Below are positions 7,865-17,153 of a DNA stretch of 54,628 nucleotides, piece after piece. Position 1 is the stretch's first letter; every line of letters starts with the position of its first letter. Made by a program: the position numbers and the translations under genes. The stretch is from Lachnospiraceae bacterium (GTDB lineage Bacteria; Bacillota; Clostridia; Lachnospirales; Lachnospiraceae): the NCBI GenBank assembly GCA_024684215.1, contig JAIKXH010000031.1, positions 1-54,628 on the forward strand, given 5' to 3'. A model generated the notes under the pieces. The model searched no databases, had not been told where the DNA came from, and saw only the letters and a program-made list of their open reading frames with translations.

Positions 7865-10111
7865 ATGTACAGATTTGCGGATGTAATAATTGATATATCG
7901 CTCGATAAGTTAGACAGACCGTTTTCTTATCGTATTCCGGACAGGCTCCTGGGAAGGCTTGAAATCGGCATGAGGGTACTTGTGCCTTTTGGCGCGGGCA
8001 ATACCACTAAAAAGGCATACATAATCGCACTAAAGGAAAATACCGAGTACGACTTGTCAAAGGTCAAGGATATACAGGACATCGCAAAGGATGCCGTCAC
8101 CATTTTGGAAAAGCAGTTTTTGCTTGCGGCCTTTATTCGAAAAAATTACGGAGGCACGTTAAACCAAGCTCTAAAGGTTGTACTTCCCGCAAAAACCAGC
8201 GTTAAAAAGCTTTTACTAAGGGAAGTTGTACGTATTATGGAGCGCGATGAGATTATTTCATTAAAGGGAGAGGCTCTAAGAAAACACCAGAATGCAAAGG
8301 TCAAGCTTTTGGATGCGCTTTTAGAGCAGGAAAGCATTCCCTATGAATGGATAACCGGAAAGCTCGGAGTGTCATCACAGACAATATTGTCACTTGAAAA
8401 AGCCGGAGCTTTGAAGATAAATTCGGTTACAAAATACCGAGACCCGGTAAAATTTGAAAACGCCGAGGACGACAGGAAAAACTTAAGTGACGAACAAAGA
8501 CTGATCGTCGATGAAATTGAAAAGGATTTTGATAACGGAAACCCCGGAAAATATCTTATCCACGGAATCACCGGAAGCGGTAAGACAGAAGTCTATATGG
8601 CACTTATCGAAAATGTGATAAAAAGGGGCAGACAGGCGATTTTTCTGATACCGGAAATAGCCCTTACATATCAGACGCTTCTTCGGTTTTACAAAAGATT
8701 CGGAAACAGAGTCAGCGTTATGAACTCCACACTTTCGCCGGGTGAAAAATACGATCAGTGCATGAGAGCAAGGGACGGCGAGATTGATATAGTAATAGGC
8801 CCGAGGTCGGCGCTTTTTGTTCCTTTCAAAAATCTTGGAATGATCGTTATGGACGAGGAGCATGAGACCAGCTATAAATCTGAGCTGACACCCAAATATC
8901 ACACTTTCGGTGTAGCAAAATACCTTGCTAAAATTACTGATTCCGCACTGGTTTTGGGGTCTGCAACTCCTTCTTTGGAAGCGTATTACATGGCTAAAAA
9001 CGGGGAAATGCGTCTTTTTAAACTCACAAAAAGACTAACCGGCGGCGAGCTTCCCGAGGTCTTTTGTGTGGATATGAGGCAGGAGCTTAACAGCGGAAAC
9101 AAATCCATTTTTTCAAGAAAGTTAAAAAGCCTTATTGAGGACAGGCTTGAAAAGAATGAGCAGAGTATGCTCTTTTTAAACAGAAGAGGGTACAGCGGCT
9201 TTATATCCTGCAGAGCATGCGGAGAGGTTATAAAGTGTCCTCATTGTGATGTCTCTTTGTCAGAGCATTACGGCGGGAGAATGGTGTGCCACTATTGCGG
9301 TTACGAGACTAAAAAGCCCGCCGTATGTCCTAAATGCGGTTCAAAATATATTGCCGGATTTAAAGCCGGTACCGAACAGATAGAACAGCTCCTGCAAAAA
9401 GAATTCCCCGGAGTAAAGACGCTTAGGATGGATGCGGATACCACATCGACAAAGGATTCTTATGAAAAAATCCTGTCAGCCTTTGCAAATGAAGAGGCAC
9501 AGATTTTAGTAGGAACCCAGATGATTGTTAAGGGCCACGATTTTCCCAAAGTGACTCTGGTCGGAGTTATTGCTGCTGATATGTCTCTTGGAAGTGCGGA
9601 TTACAGAGCTTCGGAGAGAACCTTCCAACTTATTACCCAGGCTGTTGGAAGAGCGGGAAGAGGACAAAGACCGGGAAATGCGGTTATACAGACCTATAAG
9701 CCGGATCATTATGCAATAGAATTTGCCAAAAACCAGGATTATGAAGGCTTTTATGAGGAAGAGATAGCTTACAGAGAAATGCTTTCTTATCCCCCTGTAG
9801 CGCATATGCTGGCGGTGCTTGTTATGGGAGCGGATGAAGCGGCGGTATTAAAGCTTTCGCAGTCTTTATCGCAAAGAGCAAAGGAGTATTCAAAAGCTGA
9901 GAATATTTCAGAGAGCGCAATGCCCGTACTCGGCCCGACGCAGGCGGTAATAGGGCGTATTAAGGATTTATATCGATACGTTATATACATTAAAGCTGAC
10001 AATTATGATATACTTGTAAGCGTCAAAGATTCCCTGGAGGAGTATTTAAAGTTAAATCCTCCCGGAAGGGAATATATACAGTTTGATTTTGATCCGATAA
10101 ATGCTTTTTAG
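7865..10111 (+). CDS. priA: Primosomal protein N', replication restart helicase
   Basis: 748-residue 3'-to-5' DNA helicase that reloads the replisome at stalled forks. The N-terminal DNA-binding domain (RPFSYRIP...GMRVLVPFG) is followed by the Walker A motif GITGSGKTEVYM, the DEEH box in MDEEHETSYKSE, a zinc module with eight cysteines (CRAC, CPHC, CHYC, CPKC), and helicase motifs V-VI in VGTQMIVKGHDFP and ITQAVGRAGRG. Length and order are normal for PriA. It is the first gene of the conserved priA-def-fmt-rsmB-rlmN-prpC-prkC-rsgA block. The start at ATG 7865 has a weak AAAGG upstream. Confidence 0.95.
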   Translation: MYRFADVIIDISLDKLDRPFSYRIPDRLLGRLEIGMRVLVPFGAGNTTKKAYIIALKENTEYDLSKVKDIQDIAKDAVTILEKQFLLAAFIRKNYGGTLNQALKVVLPAKTSVKKLLLREVVRIMERDEIISLKGEALRKHQNAKVKLLDALLEQESIPYEWITGKLGVSSQTILSLEKAGALKINSVTKYRDPVKFENAEDDRKNLSDEQRLIVDEIEKDFDNGNPGKYLIHGITGSGKTEVYMALIENVIKRGRQAIFLIPEIALTYQTLLRFYKRFGNRVSVMNSTLSPGEKYDQCMRARDGEIDIVIGPRSALFVPFKNLGMIVMDEEHETSYKSELTPKYHTFGVAKYLAKITDSALVLGSATPSLEAYYMAKNGEMRLFKLTKRLTGGELPEVFCVDMRQELNSGNKSIFSRKLKSLIEDRLEKNEQSMLFLNRRGYSGFISCRACGEVIKCPHCDVSLSEHYGGRMVCHYCGYETKKPAVCPKCGSKYIAGFKAGTEQIEQLLQKEFPGVKTLRMDADTTSTKDSYEKILSAFANEEAQILVGTQMIVKGHDFPKVTLVGVIAADMSLGSADYRASERTFQLITQAVGRAGRGQRPGNAVIQTYKPDHYAIEFAKNQDYEGFYEEEIAYREMLSYPPVAHMLAVLVMGADEAAVLKLSQSLSQRAKEYSKAENISESAMPVLGPTQAVIGRIKDLYRYVIYIKADNYDILVSVKDSLEEYLKLNPPGREYIQFDFDPINAF

Positions 10112-10165
10112 GATCATTTTGATTAGACAGAGATTAGTTTTTTAATCGGTTAGGAGATTTTTTTT

Positions 10166-10645
10166 ATGGCAATCAGAAATATCAGAGAGTTCGGAGATCC
10201 CGTGCTCAATAAACAATGTAAGGAAGTAACCGAGGTTACTCCGAGAATAAGAGAACTTATCGAGGATATGCTTGATACGATGTATGCCGCCAACGGCGTC
10301 GGACTTGCCGCACCTCAGGTGGGAATATTAAAAAGAATCGTCGTTATAGATACAACCGGAGAAGATCCGCATATCCTTATCAATCCCAGGATAATCGAAA
10401 CAGAGGGAGAGCAGACCGGTAGTGAGGGATGCCTTTCTTTACCCGGAAAAGCAGGGACTGTGACCAGACCCATGAAGGTAAAGTGCACTGCTTACGATGT
10501 TGAAATGAACGAGTTTACTCTCGAGGGAGAAGGACTTCTTGCCAGAGCAATCTGCCATGAGTGCGATCATCTTGAGGGACACCTTTACACCGAGAAGGTT
10601 GAAGGCGATGTATACGAAGTCAGATACGAGGAGAATGAGGATTAA
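10166..10645 (+). CDS. def: Peptide deformylase
   Basis: Removes the formyl group from the N-terminal methionine of nascent proteins. The 159 residues contain all three family motifs: GVGLAAPQVG (44-53), EGCLS with metal ligand C89, and HECDH with metal ligands H131 and H135 and catalytic E132. TAGGAG precedes the ATG. The stop codon overlaps the fmt start by one base (TAATG), so the enzymes that add and remove formyl groups are translationally coupled. Confidence 0.96.
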   Translation: MAIRNIREFGDPVLNKQCKEVTEVTPRIRELIEDMLDTMYAANGVGLAAPQVGILKRIVVIDTTGEDPHILINPRIIETEGEQTGSEGCLSLPGKAGTVTRPMKVKCTAYDVEMNEFTLEGEGLLARAICHECDHLEGHLYTEKVEGDVYEVRYEENED

Positions 10646-11592
10646 TGAAGATAGTTTTTATGGGAACTCCGGATTTTGCGGCCGGTGCCTTAAAAGCTTT
10701 GATTGAAGCGGGACATGATATAAAGCTGGTCGTTACCCAACCTGACAGAGCAAAGGGCAGAAGTGATAAGCTTATCCCTTCACCTGTAAAGGAAGTGGCT
10801 TTAGAGCATGATATACCTGTGTTTCAGCCTCTGAAGATAAAGACGCCGGAATCTGTGGCAGAACTTAAAAAGGTTGATGCCGATATATTTGTAGTTGCGG
10901 CATTCGGACAGATAATATCAAAGGAAATCCTTGATATGCCTAGGCTTGGATGCGTAAATATCCATGCGTCTCTTCTTCCGAAATACCGCGGAGCTTCACC
11001 TATTCAGAGAGTTATCCTTGACGGCGAGGAAAAAACCGGCGTTACCATTATGCAGATGGATGAAGGAATTGATACCGGCGATATGCTCTACAAGGTGGAA
11101 ACAAAGATATCTGATGAGGATACTTTTGAAACACTTCATGACAGACTTACCTTGCTAGGTGCAAAGGCTATCACCGAAGCGCTTCCTTTATTGGAAAAGG
11201 GTGAACTGACACCAAAAAAGCAGGATGACTCACTTAGCTGCTATGCAAAGCTTATAAAAAAAGAAATGGGAAAGATTGATTTTTCCAAGAGTGCCGCAGA
11301 GGTATCAAGGCTTGTAAGAGGCATGAACCCGTGGCCCAGCGCATTTACTTTTTTAAACTCTAAGCAGCTTAAGGTGTGGAAGGTTTCCGTTACCGAAGAG
11401 GCTATGCTTTCGGAAAGTGAGAGAACTTTTGATGCCGGTAAAATATGCCGCGTTTCAAAGAACGATTTTTCTGTAAGATGCGGTGAGGGTGCGGTAAATA
11501 TCTCAGAGCTTCAGCTTGAGGGTAAAAAGCGCATGAGCACAAAGGACTTTTTGCTCGGAGTAAAGCTCGAAGAGGGAACTGCTTTAGGATAG
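10645..11592 (+). CDS. fmt: Methionyl-tRNA formyltransferase
   Basis: 315-residue cytoplasmic enzyme that formylates initiator Met-tRNA using 10-formyl-tetrahydrofolate. The Rossmann core starts with KIVFMGTPDFAAGAL. The catalytic segment NIHASLLPKYRGASPIQ carries the Asn and His, and the downstream TGVTIMQMDEGIDTGDML is typical. The C-terminal OB-fold tRNA-binding domain is present (about 205-310). The start overlaps the last base of def. In many relatives a zinc metallopeptidase gene follows fmt; here there are only 92 bases with a short tandem repeat before rsmB. Confidence 0.96.
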   Translation: MKIVFMGTPDFAAGALKALIEAGHDIKLVVTQPDRAKGRSDKLIPSPVKEVALEHDIPVFQPLKIKTPESVAELKKVDADIFVVAAFGQIISKEILDMPRLGCVNIHASLLPKYRGASPIQRVILDGEEKTGVTIMQMDEGIDTGDMLYKVETKISDEDTFETLHDRLTLLGAKAITEALPLLEKGELTPKKQDDSLSCYAKLIKKEMGKIDFSKSAAEVSRLVRGMNPWPSAFTFLNSKQLKVWKVSVTEEAMLSESERTFDAGKICRVSKNDFSVRCGEGAVNISELQLEGKKRMSTKDFLLGVKLEEGTALG

Positions 11593-11594
11593 GC

Positions 11595-11633
11595 CTTAAA
11601 GACAGAGCTTAAAGACAGAGCTTAAAGACAGAG
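11595..11633 (+). repeat. Three exact 13-bp tandem repeats
   Basis: The unit CTTAAAGACAGAG occurs three times head to tail at 11595-11607, 11608-11620 and 11621-11633, beginning three bases after the fmt stop. The copies are identical, which points to recent slippage or to repeated regulator sites. The next bases (CTTTGAG) begin like a fourth, decayed copy. Confidence 0.9.
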
Positions 11634-11684
11634 CTTTGAGATAGTACCCTCAAAGATTTCAGACATTATTAAGAGATTTGTTTT

Positions 11685-12992
11685 ATGGAACAGACAAGAG
11701 AAATAGTTTTAGACGGGCTCCTTACTTTCGAGAAGGAGCTTAGTTTTTCCAACAAACTTATAAACGATATATTGGATAAATATGATTATTTGGAGGCGCG
11801 TGACAAGGCATTTATCAAGCGCCTCTTTGAAGGTTGCGTAGAAAGAAGGATCGAGCTGGATTATCACATCGGTTCTTTTTCCAGCCTGCCGGTAAATAAA
11901 ATGAAGCCCCTTATCAGGAATCTTTTAAGAATGGGCACATACCAGATATTATATATGGATAATATCCCGGACAGAGCGGCGATAAACGAGGCCGTATCAC
12001 TTGCGAAAAAGAGGGGCTTTTCAAAGCTTTCCGGATTTGTTAACGCTATTTTGAGAAAAGTGTCCTCAAATAAGGAAAACTTATCGTTCCCCGACAGTAA
12101 AAAAGAACCGGTAAGATACTTGTCGGTTAAATACTCCGTTCCCGAGTGGATATGCGAAAAATGGATGAAAGAGTATGGGAATGAAGAGGCTGAGAAAATC
12201 CTAGAAAGCCTTCTTTTAATAAGACCTGTAAGCATCAGATTTAAAAGAGATCTCAGCCCTGAGAGAATAGACGAGCTCGTAAGCAAAATGCAGGAATCAG
12301 GGGTGAGTCTTGAAAAGGATGACAGGCTATCATATGTATACAGGGCGACCCATATTGAAGGAATAAAGTCGCTGCCCGGCTATGAGGACGGGCTCTTTGC
12401 GGTACAGGATATAAGTTCATCTCTTGCGATAGAGGCGCTCGAAATAAAAGAAGGGGACACTGTATATGATGCGTGCGCGGCTCCGGGCGGAAAAAGTATT
12501 TTAGCCGCTGAGATTGCAGGAAGTACAGGAAGGGTTATCTCTAACGATGTAAGCGAGGACAAGGTGGCTCTTATAGAGGAAAATGCCCTGCGAATGAAGG
12601 CCGGTAATATTACCGCAAGAGTTTTTGATGCCACAGATTTTGACGGGGATATGGAAGAAAAGGCGGACTGCCTTATTTTGGATGTACCCTGCAGCGGACT
12701 GGGAATACTTGGCAAAAAAAGAGATATCAAGTATAATGCATCTCCGGACGGATTAAAGGAACTTTCCGACTTGCAGTTTAAGATAGTAAACGCATCATAT
12801 AAGTATGTAAAAAAAGGCGGAAAACTTTTATACTCCACCTGTACCATAAATAAAAACGAAAACGAAAAGCAGATAGAAAGAATATGCGATAAGCTGCCGT
12901 TTAAGGTTGTAAAGGGGCCGGTGCAGCTTTTACCCCACAGGGATAATTGTGACGGATTCTTTTACTGCGTACTTGAAAGAACAGAAGGATAG
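11685..12992 (+). CDS. rsmB: 16S rRNA m5C967 methyltransferase
   Basis: 435 residues. An N-terminal NusB-like RNA-binding domain (about 1-140) precedes an S-adenosylmethionine-dependent methyltransferase domain with the SAM loop DACAAPGGKS. The two cysteines of the m5C mechanism are present: C336 in DVPCSG and C386 in YSTCTI. It modifies the small ribosomal subunit rRNA. It lies two bases upstream of rlmN, so the rRNA modification genes are coupled. Confidence 0.95.
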   Translation: MEQTREIVLDGLLTFEKELSFSNKLINDILDKYDYLEARDKAFIKRLFEGCVERRIELDYHIGSFSSLPVNKMKPLIRNLLRMGTYQILYMDNIPDRAAINEAVSLAKKRGFSKLSGFVNAILRKVSSNKENLSFPDSKKEPVRYLSVKYSVPEWICEKWMKEYGNEEAEKILESLLLIRPVSIRFKRDLSPERIDELVSKMQESGVSLEKDDRLSYVYRATHIEGIKSLPGYEDGLFAVQDISSSLAIEALEIKEGDTVYDACAAPGGKSILAAEIAGSTGRVISNDVSEDKVALIEENALRMKAGNITARVFDATDFDGDMEEKADCLILDVPCSGLGILGKKRDIKYNASPDGLKELSDLQFKIVNASYKYVKKGGKLLYSTCTINKNENEKQIERICDKLPFKVVKGPVQLLPHRDNCDGFFYCVLERTEG

Positions 12993-12994
12993 AT

Positions 12995-14023
12995 ATGGAT
13001 TTACGTTCTCTTTCTTATGAAGAATTAAAGGATTCTTTGGCGGAAATGGGCGAAAAGCCCTTCAGAGCCGGTCAGATTTATGAGTGGCTCCATAAAAAGT
13101 GCATAAGAAGTCTGGACGAGATGACAAATATCAGCAAAGACCTGAAAATTAAACTTTCAGAAAAGTATGAATTCGGTTCTTTTGAGACTGTCAGAATGCA
13201 GGAGTCCAAAATAGACGGAACCAGGAAATATCTTTTTGCGGTAGGCGACGGAAATATGATTGAGAGCGTACTCATGCGCTATCATCACGGCAATTCCGTA
13301 TGTATATCGTCACAGGTAGGATGCAGGATGGGCTGTGCCTTTTGTGCATCCACTATTGACGGACTGGTAAGAAATCTCACCGTAGGAGAGATGCTCGGAC
13401 AGATTTATGAGATTCAGAGGGATACGGGTGAGAGAGTATCAAATGTCGTCGTTATGGGAAGCGGCGAGCCTATGGACAATTTTGACAATATAGTCAAATT
13501 TATAGGTATGCTTACCGATGAAAGAGGTCTTAATATAAGCCAGAGGAATTTAACCATATCTACCTGCGGACTGGTGGATAGGATTAGGGAACTGGCCGAT
13601 AAAGAGTTTCAGATAACGCTTGCCATTTCGCTCCATGCCACGACAGATGAACGCAGAAGGCAGCTTATGCCCATAGCGAACAGATATTCCATAAAAGAGA
13701 TAACTGATGCTTGTGCGTATTATTTCGAAAAGACCGGCAGGAGGATTACTTTTGAGTACAGCTTAGTCGGAGGCGTAAACGATTCGGAGGAGGAAGCGGA
13801 GGCTCTTTCAAAGATCGCAAAGCCCCTTCATGCACACATAAATCTGATCCCTGTCAATCCGATTAAGGAAAGGGATTTTGTGCCCTCGAAAGACCGCAAA
13901 ATCCACGCTTTCCAAAATAAACTTGAAAAAAATGGAATAAATGTTACTATTAGAAGGGAAATGGGACGGGATATAGATGGCGCCTGCGGCCAGCTCAGAC
14001 GTAAGGTTATGACAGGCGACTGA
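12995..14023 (+). CDS. rlmN: 23S rRNA (adenine2503-C2)/tRNA methyltransferase, radical SAM
   Basis: 342-residue radical SAM enzyme. The cluster ligands are C110, C114 and C117 in CRMGCAFC. The GSGEPMDN SAM-binding segment follows, and the conserved C-terminal cysteine C331 in DGACGQLRRK is the methyl-transfer partner residue. It methylates A2503 of 23S rRNA and A37 of some tRNAs. The start is two bases after rsmB. The length is normal. Cfr-type resistance paralogues also have this fold, but synteny and the family motifs favour RlmN. Confidence 0.96.
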   Translation: MDLRSLSYEELKDSLAEMGEKPFRAGQIYEWLHKKCIRSLDEMTNISKDLKIKLSEKYEFGSFETVRMQESKIDGTRKYLFAVGDGNMIESVLMRYHHGNSVCISSQVGCRMGCAFCASTIDGLVRNLTVGEMLGQIYEIQRDTGERVSNVVVMGSGEPMDNFDNIVKFIGMLTDERGLNISQRNLTISTCGLVDRIRELADKEFQITLAISLHATTDERRRQLMPIANRYSIKEITDACAYYFEKTGRRITFEYSLVGGVNDSEEEAEALSKIAKPLHAHINLIPVNPIKERDFVPSKDRKIHAFQNKLEKNGINVTIRREMGRDIDGACGQLRRKVMTGD

Positions 14024-14059
14024 CGTATTTACACGCCATTTTCGGGACGGAGACTAAAC

Positions 14060-14791
14060 GTGCTTACTTGCTCTTCCAGAACAGATATTGGAAAGAAAAG
14101 AAAAATTAATCAGGATTATGTCTATGCATATACCGAGAAGATAGGAAATCTCTCGAACCTTTTTATCGTTGCGGACGGTATGGGAGGTCACGCGGCCGGA
14201 GACTACGCCTCCAGGACTGCGGTGGATGTTATGGAGGAATTCATTGAATCCTCCTTCGAGAAAAATTCTCAGACGCTTCTCGTTAAAGCGGTTGAAACAG
14301 CCAACAGCGAGGTGTTTTCAAGGGCCGGTGCCAATAAGCAGTACGAGGGCATGGGAACCACCGTTGTGGCTGCTACTTTTGTCGGCAGATTTTTGCAGGT
14401 TGTCAATGTCGGAGACAGCCGTTTATATTTGCTCAGGGCCGGTGATATCAGACAGATCAGTGTCGATAATTCCCTCGTTGAAGATATGATCAGAAGCGGA
14501 GGAATCACCAGAGAACAGGCCAAAAATCACCCGGATAAAAATATCATTACCAGAGCGGTGGGAGTCAAGGATTATGTTGAATGTGACGTTTACACCGAGG
14601 AGCTTAAAAGCGGCGATATAATTATGCTTTGCTCCGATGGCCTTACTAATATGGTAGATGATGATGATATTTGCAGAATCATTTTTGAAGCCGCGGATCT
14701 TAAAGAAGCGGTGGAAAAACTTGTGGATTCTGCTAACGAGCAGGGTGGCAAGGACAATATTTCGGTAGTGCTCGTTAAATATGAGGATTGA
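14060..14791 (+). CDS. prpC: PP2C-family serine/threonine protein phosphatase
   Basis: 243-residue metal-dependent phosphatase that reverses phosphorylation by the PASTA kinase encoded next to it. Metal-site motifs are visible: RTDIGKKRKINQD near the N-terminus, VADGMGGHAAGD (about 36-47), GDSRLY, CSDGLTNMV and GGKDNISVV. It uses a GTG start with GGACGGAG upstream (14044-14051). The end overlaps the 5' leader of the kinase gene: the kinase ATG used here lies five bases after this stop. The phosphatase-kinase pair is a standard Firmicutes module controlling growth and cell wall synthesis. Confidence 0.94.
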   Translation: MLTCSSRTDIGKKRKINQDYVYAYTEKIGNLSNLFIVADGMGGHAAGDYASRTAVDVMEEFIESSFEKNSQTLLVKAVETANSEVFSRAGANKQYEGMGTTVVAATFVGRFLQVVNVGDSRLYLLRAGDIRQISVDNSLVEDMIRSGGITREQAKNHPDKNIITRAVGVKDYVECDVYTEELKSGDIIMLCSDGLTNMVDDDDICRIIFEAADLKEAVEKLVDSANEQGGKDNISVVLVKYED

Positions 14792-14795
14792 TTTC

Positions 14796-17147
14796 ATGGT
14801 TAAGATAGGAATGACGATAAATGACAGATATGAGATTATAGAAAAAATCGGTACAGGCGGAATGTCCGATGTCTATAAGGCTCTTGATACAAAGTTAAAC
14901 AGGAATGTCGCTATAAAGGTGTTAAAGGCGGAATTCGGAGAGAACGAGAATTTCGTATCCAAATTTCGTGTTGAGGCCCAGGCGGCAGCAGGCCTGATGC
15001 ACTCCAATATAGTAAATGTTTACGATGTAGGTGAGGAAAATGATATCCACTATATCGTTATGGAGCTTGTTGAGGGTATTACCTTAAAGAAATATATCGA
15101 GAAAAAGGCAAGGCTTACCTATAAAGAGGCTGTAAGCATAGCAATTCAGGTCAGCCTTGGAATCGAAGCGGCACATGCTGCAAGGATCATTCACAGAGAT
15201 ATCAAGCCTCAAAACATTATTATATCAAGAGACGGCAAGGTTAAGGTTACCGATTTCGGTATCGCAAAGGCAGCTACCAGCAACACCATTACATCTAATG
15301 TTATGGGGTCGGTTCACTACACTTCACCGGAGCAGGCCCGCGGCGGATATTCCGATGAAAAGAGTGATATTTATTCACTGGGTATAACTATGTTTGAGAT
15401 GCTTACCGGCAGAGTGCCCTTTAACGGAGAAACCACCGTTGCCATAGCTATCAAGCATATTCAGGAGCCCATGCCCTCTCCGAGGGAGTATGTGCCTGAG
15501 ATACCTGCATGCGTTGAATCAATTATTTTCAAGTGCTGTGAGAAATCTCCCGACAGAAGATATCAGAGTATGGGAGACCTTATAAGCGACTTAAAGCAGG
15601 CGCTTCTTACTCCCGACGTTGATTTTGTTGTCAGGGACGAGCAGGATATTTTAGGCGGCACAAGGACTGTATCCGATGAGGATATGGCAAAGATCAAAAA
15701 TTCACAGACCGGTAAGATTTTCAATGAAGTGGAGTCTCATATGATGAAGCTTGCACCCGGTGCTGTGACATCCTCCGGTTCTAAGGAGCAGTATTATTCC
15801 GAAGAATACAATCAGGATGAGTATCATGACGGTTACGAAGGCAGTTACGATAACGGTGCTTATGAAGCCGGATATGATGAAGGAAATTACAGCGAAGACG
15901 GTTACACCGGAGAGGAATACAGCGGTGAGGGTTACACCGGAGAGATGTATCCCGAGAACTATGATGATAACTATAACCGTGTGAGCGGACTTGAGGACGA
16001 GGAAGATTACAATCCCAAGATGGAAAAGATCACTACCATCATAGCAATAGCTGCCGGTGTTGTAATTCTTATTATAATTATAATACTTGCGGTAACGATT
16101 ATCGGAAAGATGAGTTCTAAATCATCGGCGCCGGAGGATACTCAAACAGAACAGACAAGCCCTGTTGTGGTCGGAGGCGAAGACGAGCAGACAACCGTTG
16201 TTGAGGAGCTTGTAAAGCTTCCCGCTATGGTGGGCAAGGATATCGATACCGTTAGAAACGAGCTTTTTGCGCTCGGACTTACCGTTAATCCCGTTTATGA
16301 AGAGTCTGATACTATAGATGCAGGACTTATCATTGAGGTTACGGATGCAGACGGAAAAGCCGTTTCGGAAGGAAGCGAAGTAAAAAAAGGCACCATCATA
16401 AATCTAAAGGTGAGCAGCGGCGTCAGCGGAATCCAGGTTCCTGCCGTGAGCGGAGTTACCTACGAGTCGGCTGTCAACGCCCTTACCAAGGTCGGATTTT
16501 TGGTGACAAAGGTTGAGCAGTTTGATGCCAATATTGCGGAAGGATATGTTATCGGAGTGCTGCCTGAGACCGGATCGACCGTTCCCAAGGGAAGCACCAT
16601 TCAGATAATAGTGAGCAAAGGAGTAGAGGATACATCCGTAAAGGTGCCCAATGTTGTAGGTATACCTACGGAAGAGGCCATCGCAAAGATTATTGAAGCC
16701 GGCCTTACCATGGGAAAGAGTACTTCTGTAAACAGTGATACGATTCAAAAGGATTATGTATGCCAGCAGTCTGTTGCTGCGGATACTTATGTTGAAAAGG
16801 GAACTACCGTTGACCTGCAGATAAGCCTCGGAGCCGTTCAGGTTTCATACAAGTATGAGGCGAGCATTGAAGCTCCCACCGCTTCGGAGGCTTCGGATTA
16901 TGTTTCCGGAGTAAATGTAAAAATCGTGGTTAAAGATGCTGACGGCAAGACTATAATTGAGGCTTCCACAGTAAGCTTCCCCTATGTCGGAGCTACTTGT
17001 TACGGACTTTCCACTCCGAACGGAACCATTGAAATGACCTATGATGTAAATCATGCCGAAGTAAAGGATGAGAGCGGAAATGTTACAACTGCCGCTTATA
17101 CTGAGGAAAAGACCTTCACCAGAGCTGTCACTTTTGTCCAGGAATAA
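14796..17147 (+). CDS. prkC: Ser/Thr protein kinase with extracellular PASTA repeats
   Basis: Transmembrane kinase that senses muropeptides or lipid II in relatives. The kinase domain (about 8-270) shows the GTGGMSDVY glycine loop, the catalytic loop HRDIKPQN (H133, D135), DFG, and an activation loop ending in GSVHYTSPEQARG. A Tyr/Gly/Glu-rich linker (about 325-400) has repeated YTGE/YSGE units. One membrane helix follows (about 411-437), then three PASTA repeats (about 470-690) and an extra C-terminal beta-rich domain of about 90 residues. ATG 14796 is preferred over an in-frame ATG at 14781 because GAGG at 14783-14786 serves it. The gene ends six bases before rsgA. Confidence 0.94.
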   Translation: MVKIGMTINDRYEIIEKIGTGGMSDVYKALDTKLNRNVAIKVLKAEFGENENFVSKFRVEAQAAAGLMHSNIVNVYDVGEENDIHYIVMELVEGITLKKYIEKKARLTYKEAVSIAIQVSLGIEAAHAARIIHRDIKPQNIIISRDGKVKVTDFGIAKAATSNTITSNVMGSVHYTSPEQARGGYSDEKSDIYSLGITMFEMLTGRVPFNGETTVAIAIKHIQEPMPSPREYVPEIPACVESIIFKCCEKSPDRRYQSMGDLISDLKQALLTPDVDFVVRDEQDILGGTRTVSDEDMAKIKNSQTGKIFNEVESHMMKLAPGAVTSSGSKEQYYSEEYNQDEYHDGYEGSYDNGAYEAGYDEGNYSEDGYTGEEYSGEGYTGEMYPENYDDNYNRVSGLEDEEDYNPKMEKITTIIAIAAGVVILIIIIILAVTIIGKMSSKSSAPEDTQTEQTSPVVVGGEDEQTTVVEELVKLPAMVGKDIDTVRNELFALGLTVNPVYEESDTIDAGLIIEVTDADGKAVSEGSEVKKGTIINLKVSSGVSGIQVPAVSGVTYESAVNALTKVGFLVTKVEQFDANIAEGYVIGVLPETGSTVPKGSTIQIIVSKGVEDTSVKVPNVVGIPTEEAIAKIIEAGLTMGKSTSVNSDTIQKDYVCQQSVAADTYVEKGTTVDLQISLGAVQVSYKYEASIEAPTASEASDYVSGVNVKIVVKDADGKTIIEASTVSFPYVGATCYGLSTPNGTIEMTYDVNHAEVKDESGNVTTAAYTEEKTFTRAVTFVQE

Positions 17148-17153
17148 CTATAT

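Noticed and set aside
8483-8902. Minus-strand frame of 139 residues inside priA
   Set aside because: It lies entirely within a well-conserved gene and its translation shows no family motif.
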